Shown one piece after another: positions 13,577 through 14,646 of a stretch of 14,646 nt of DNA. Numbering within the stretch: position 1 is the stretch's first letter; each line of letters opens with the position of its first letter. Source of the DNA: Methylococcaceae bacterium (lineage in GTDB: Bacteria > Pseudomonadota > Gammaproteobacteria > Methylococcales > Methylomonadaceae); contig CANNNN010000018.1 of the NCBI GenBank assembly GCA_947506075.1, positions 1-14,646 of the forward strand, given 5' to 3'. The notes beneath the pieces were generated by a model, which saw only the letters and a list, made by a program, of their open reading frames with translations, did not search any database and was not told the origin of the DNA. The translations under genes and the position numbers were made by a program.

Positions 13577-13601
13577 TCGGGTTAGCGCAGTTGTAACCCG
13601 A
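13577..13601. repeat. tcgggtta...taacccga palindromic intergenic repeat
   Basis: tcgggtta (13577-13584) and taacccga (13594-13601) form a perfect 8-bp stem with a 9-base loop (gcgcagttg) two bases beyond the nfeD stop codon. The 'taggtcgggttagcg...taacccga' layout is a very common short repeat in proteobacterial spacers. It may also serve as the 3' hairpin of the qmcA-nfeD transcript. Confidence 0.6.
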
Positions 13602-13642
13602 AATTTACCGTTTTCGTCTCGAACCTTTATACTTGGCTAAAC

Positions 13643-14464
13643 ATGCAGCAACATCCCCCCCGAATTTTTATTTATTCCGCCCTGCCCTGTGAAGCCAAGC
13701 CGTTGGTTGAGCATTTTAACTTAAAAAAAGTCACGACGATCCAGCCGTTTGCATGTTATTTGAATAAGGATATTTGTCTGACCGTAACCGGACTTGGAAA
13801 AGCTGCGATGGCTGCTGGCGTAGCTTATACCCAGGCTTTGTTTGTCTCGGTTGAGCATCCGGTAATGATTAATATTGGTATCGCCGGACATCAACATCAA
13901 GCGCTCGGTAGTCTTTTTTTAATTGACAAAATTACTGATTTTGACAGAAAGAAAAGTTATTACCCGTCACTGGTGTTTACACCGCCGTGCCCCACCGCCA
14001 GTCTTCAAACTGTAGCTAGGCCTCAGCTTGATTATGACCCGCTGCATCTGTGCGATATGGAAGCATCGGCCTTTTATGAAACGGCGGTACGCTTTTCATC
14101 GGGTGAACTAATCCACTGCCTGAAAGTCATTTCAGATAATGAATCATCTCCCGTCGAACAGATCCATCCAAAGCAGGTTTCCGTATTAATCGCGGCTCAT
14201 CTCGGTTCGATTGACATCGTGTTGGCAGAAGCTAGCCGTCTGGCAAGGTTGATAATCGCGCAGGAACTTAAGCTATTTGAACAACTGACACAGCGCTATC
14301 ATTTTACGGTCAGCGAGCAGGGACAGCTAAAAAGTCGGCTGTCCCGCTGGGCGACATTAACTGACAGATCATTACCAGAATTGGCTGAAAACCAGTTTCA
14401 TAAAGGCAAAGAGGTTTTATGCTGGCTGGATAAGGAGCTCGATAAAATTGAGTTTTTTTTATGA
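13643..14464 (+). CDS. Nucleoside phosphorylase-family protein (MTA/SAH nucleosidase-like)
   Basis: A 273-residue protein whose first 200 residues have the PNP/UDP-phosphorylase fold. Visible landmarks: an N-terminal strand with SALPCEAKPL (12-21), VTGLGKAAM (48-56), the phosphate/ribose region MINIGIAGH (75-83), the ribose- and base-binding motif CDMEASAFYE (137-146, with the Met-Glu pair of the family), and KVISDN (161-166) holding the catalytic Asp165. It could hydrolyse or phosphorolyse methylthioadenosine, adenosylhomocysteine, deoxyadenosine or a similar nucleoside; the sequence does not decide. A helical extension (about 200-273) follows the fold. In related Gammaproteobacteria a phosphorylase of this type is often found beside a spore-photoproduct-lyase-like radical SAM gene, whose by-product 5'-deoxyadenosine would be a logical substrate (from memory, unverified). 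Here the downstream DNA instead looks like an insertion-sequence end. The Shine-Dalgarno sequence is weak. Confidence 0.75.
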   Translation: MQQHPPRIFIYSALPCEAKPLVEHFNLKKVTTIQPFACYLNKDICLTVTGLGKAAMAAGVAYTQALFVSVEHPVMINIGIAGHQHQALGSLFLIDKITDFDRKKSYYPSLVFTPPCPTASLQTVARPQLDYDPLHLCDMEASAFYETAVRFSSGELIHCLKVISDNESSPVEQIHPKQVSVLIAAHLGSIDIVLAEASRLARLIIAQELKLFEQLTQRYHFTVSEQGQLKSRLSRWATLTDRSLPELAENQFHKGKEVLCWLDKELDKIEFFL

Positions 14465-14498
14465 GGCTATAAAAAGAAAAAGGCCTGCTTGCTGACGG

Positions 14499-14646
14499 GT
14501 AACCGTTCACCTACCATTTAAATATTTTCACAAAAAAATCATAAAATAATAGACAATAGCCGCATGATTTTTGACTTCACTACTCCAGCACCTAAACCTC
14601 ATGATCTTGAAAGTGCATATTTGCTTATTGCCGCGTTATGGATTAG
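14499..14646 (+). mobile_element. Possible left end of an IS66-like insertion sequence
   Basis: 35 bp after the phosphorylase stop the sequence reads GTAACCGTTCACC. Terminal inverted repeats of IS66-family elements typically start with GTAA, and a reading frame with an IS66-like N-terminus opens 65 bp further on. The right end lies outside the window, so neither inverted-repeat pairing nor the 8-bp target duplication expected for IS66 can be seen. Plausible, not proven. Confidence 0.4.
14564..14646 (+). CDS. Partial reading frame at right edge, possibly IS66-like transposase N-terminus
   Basis: An ATG opens a frame of 27 codons that runs off the window without a stop. It reads MIFDFTTPAPKPHDLESAYL and then LIAALWI. 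IS66-type transposases often begin with a short acidic or polar segment followed by an 'LIxxLWxxxxxLxxxI' coiled coil, which is the main reason for the suggestion. No strong Shine-Dalgarno site is visible. It could also be an unrelated gene. Confidence 0.4.
   Translation, partial: MIFDFTTPAPKPHDLESAYLLIAALWI

Overview
The window looks like a chromosomal segment of a gammaproteobacterium of mid-range base composition, possibly an environmental, methanotroph-like lineage. That placement is an inference from protein style and gene content: there is no rRNA, methane monooxygenase or other decisive marker here. Almost everything is envelope or housekeeping biology; I see no tRNA, rRNA, CRISPR array or prophage.

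Left part (1-6300), all genes on the minus strand and mostly separated by 100-250 bp: an OprB-type carbohydrate porin running off the left edge and broken by a frameshift; a DUF475/TerC-like membrane protein; a gene-free stretch of about 750 bp; a lipoprotein L,D-transpeptidase with a C-terminal SPOR domain; a small DUF4870-like membrane protein; a TauE/SafE-family permease; and a glycine-zipper lipoprotein. These look like separate transcription units rather than one operon.

Middle part (6550-10930): the YbbA/YbbP ABC-type module (minus strand) is divergent from tesA (plus strand). The likely ybbA and tesA start codons are separated by a single base. A GlcG/HbpS-like gene follows tesA at 17 bp. 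A palindromic 'cggattaa' type repeat sits between ybbA and ybbP, two genes that are normally tightly coupled, and a diverged partial copy of it lies near 4270.

Right part (10960-14646): a minus-strand pair encodes a small two-helix membrane protein overlapping a membrane-anchored class I SAM methyltransferase of FAM173/ATPSCKMT-like sequence. Across a 200-bp divergent intergenic region lies the qmcA-nfeD (SPFH-NfeD) operon on the plus strand. Then come a common 'cgggtta...taacccg' palindromic repeat, a nucleoside phosphorylase-family gene, and at the edge what may be the left end of an IS66-like insertion sequence.

The co-occurrence of qmcA-nfeD with tesA/ybbA/ybbP recalls the ybbJ-qmcA...tesA-ybbA-ybbP region of E. 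coli, with different genes between. I do not see a clear new multi-gene system. The best candidates for novelty are the membrane-tethered FAM173-like methyltransferase and its overlapping small membrane partner.
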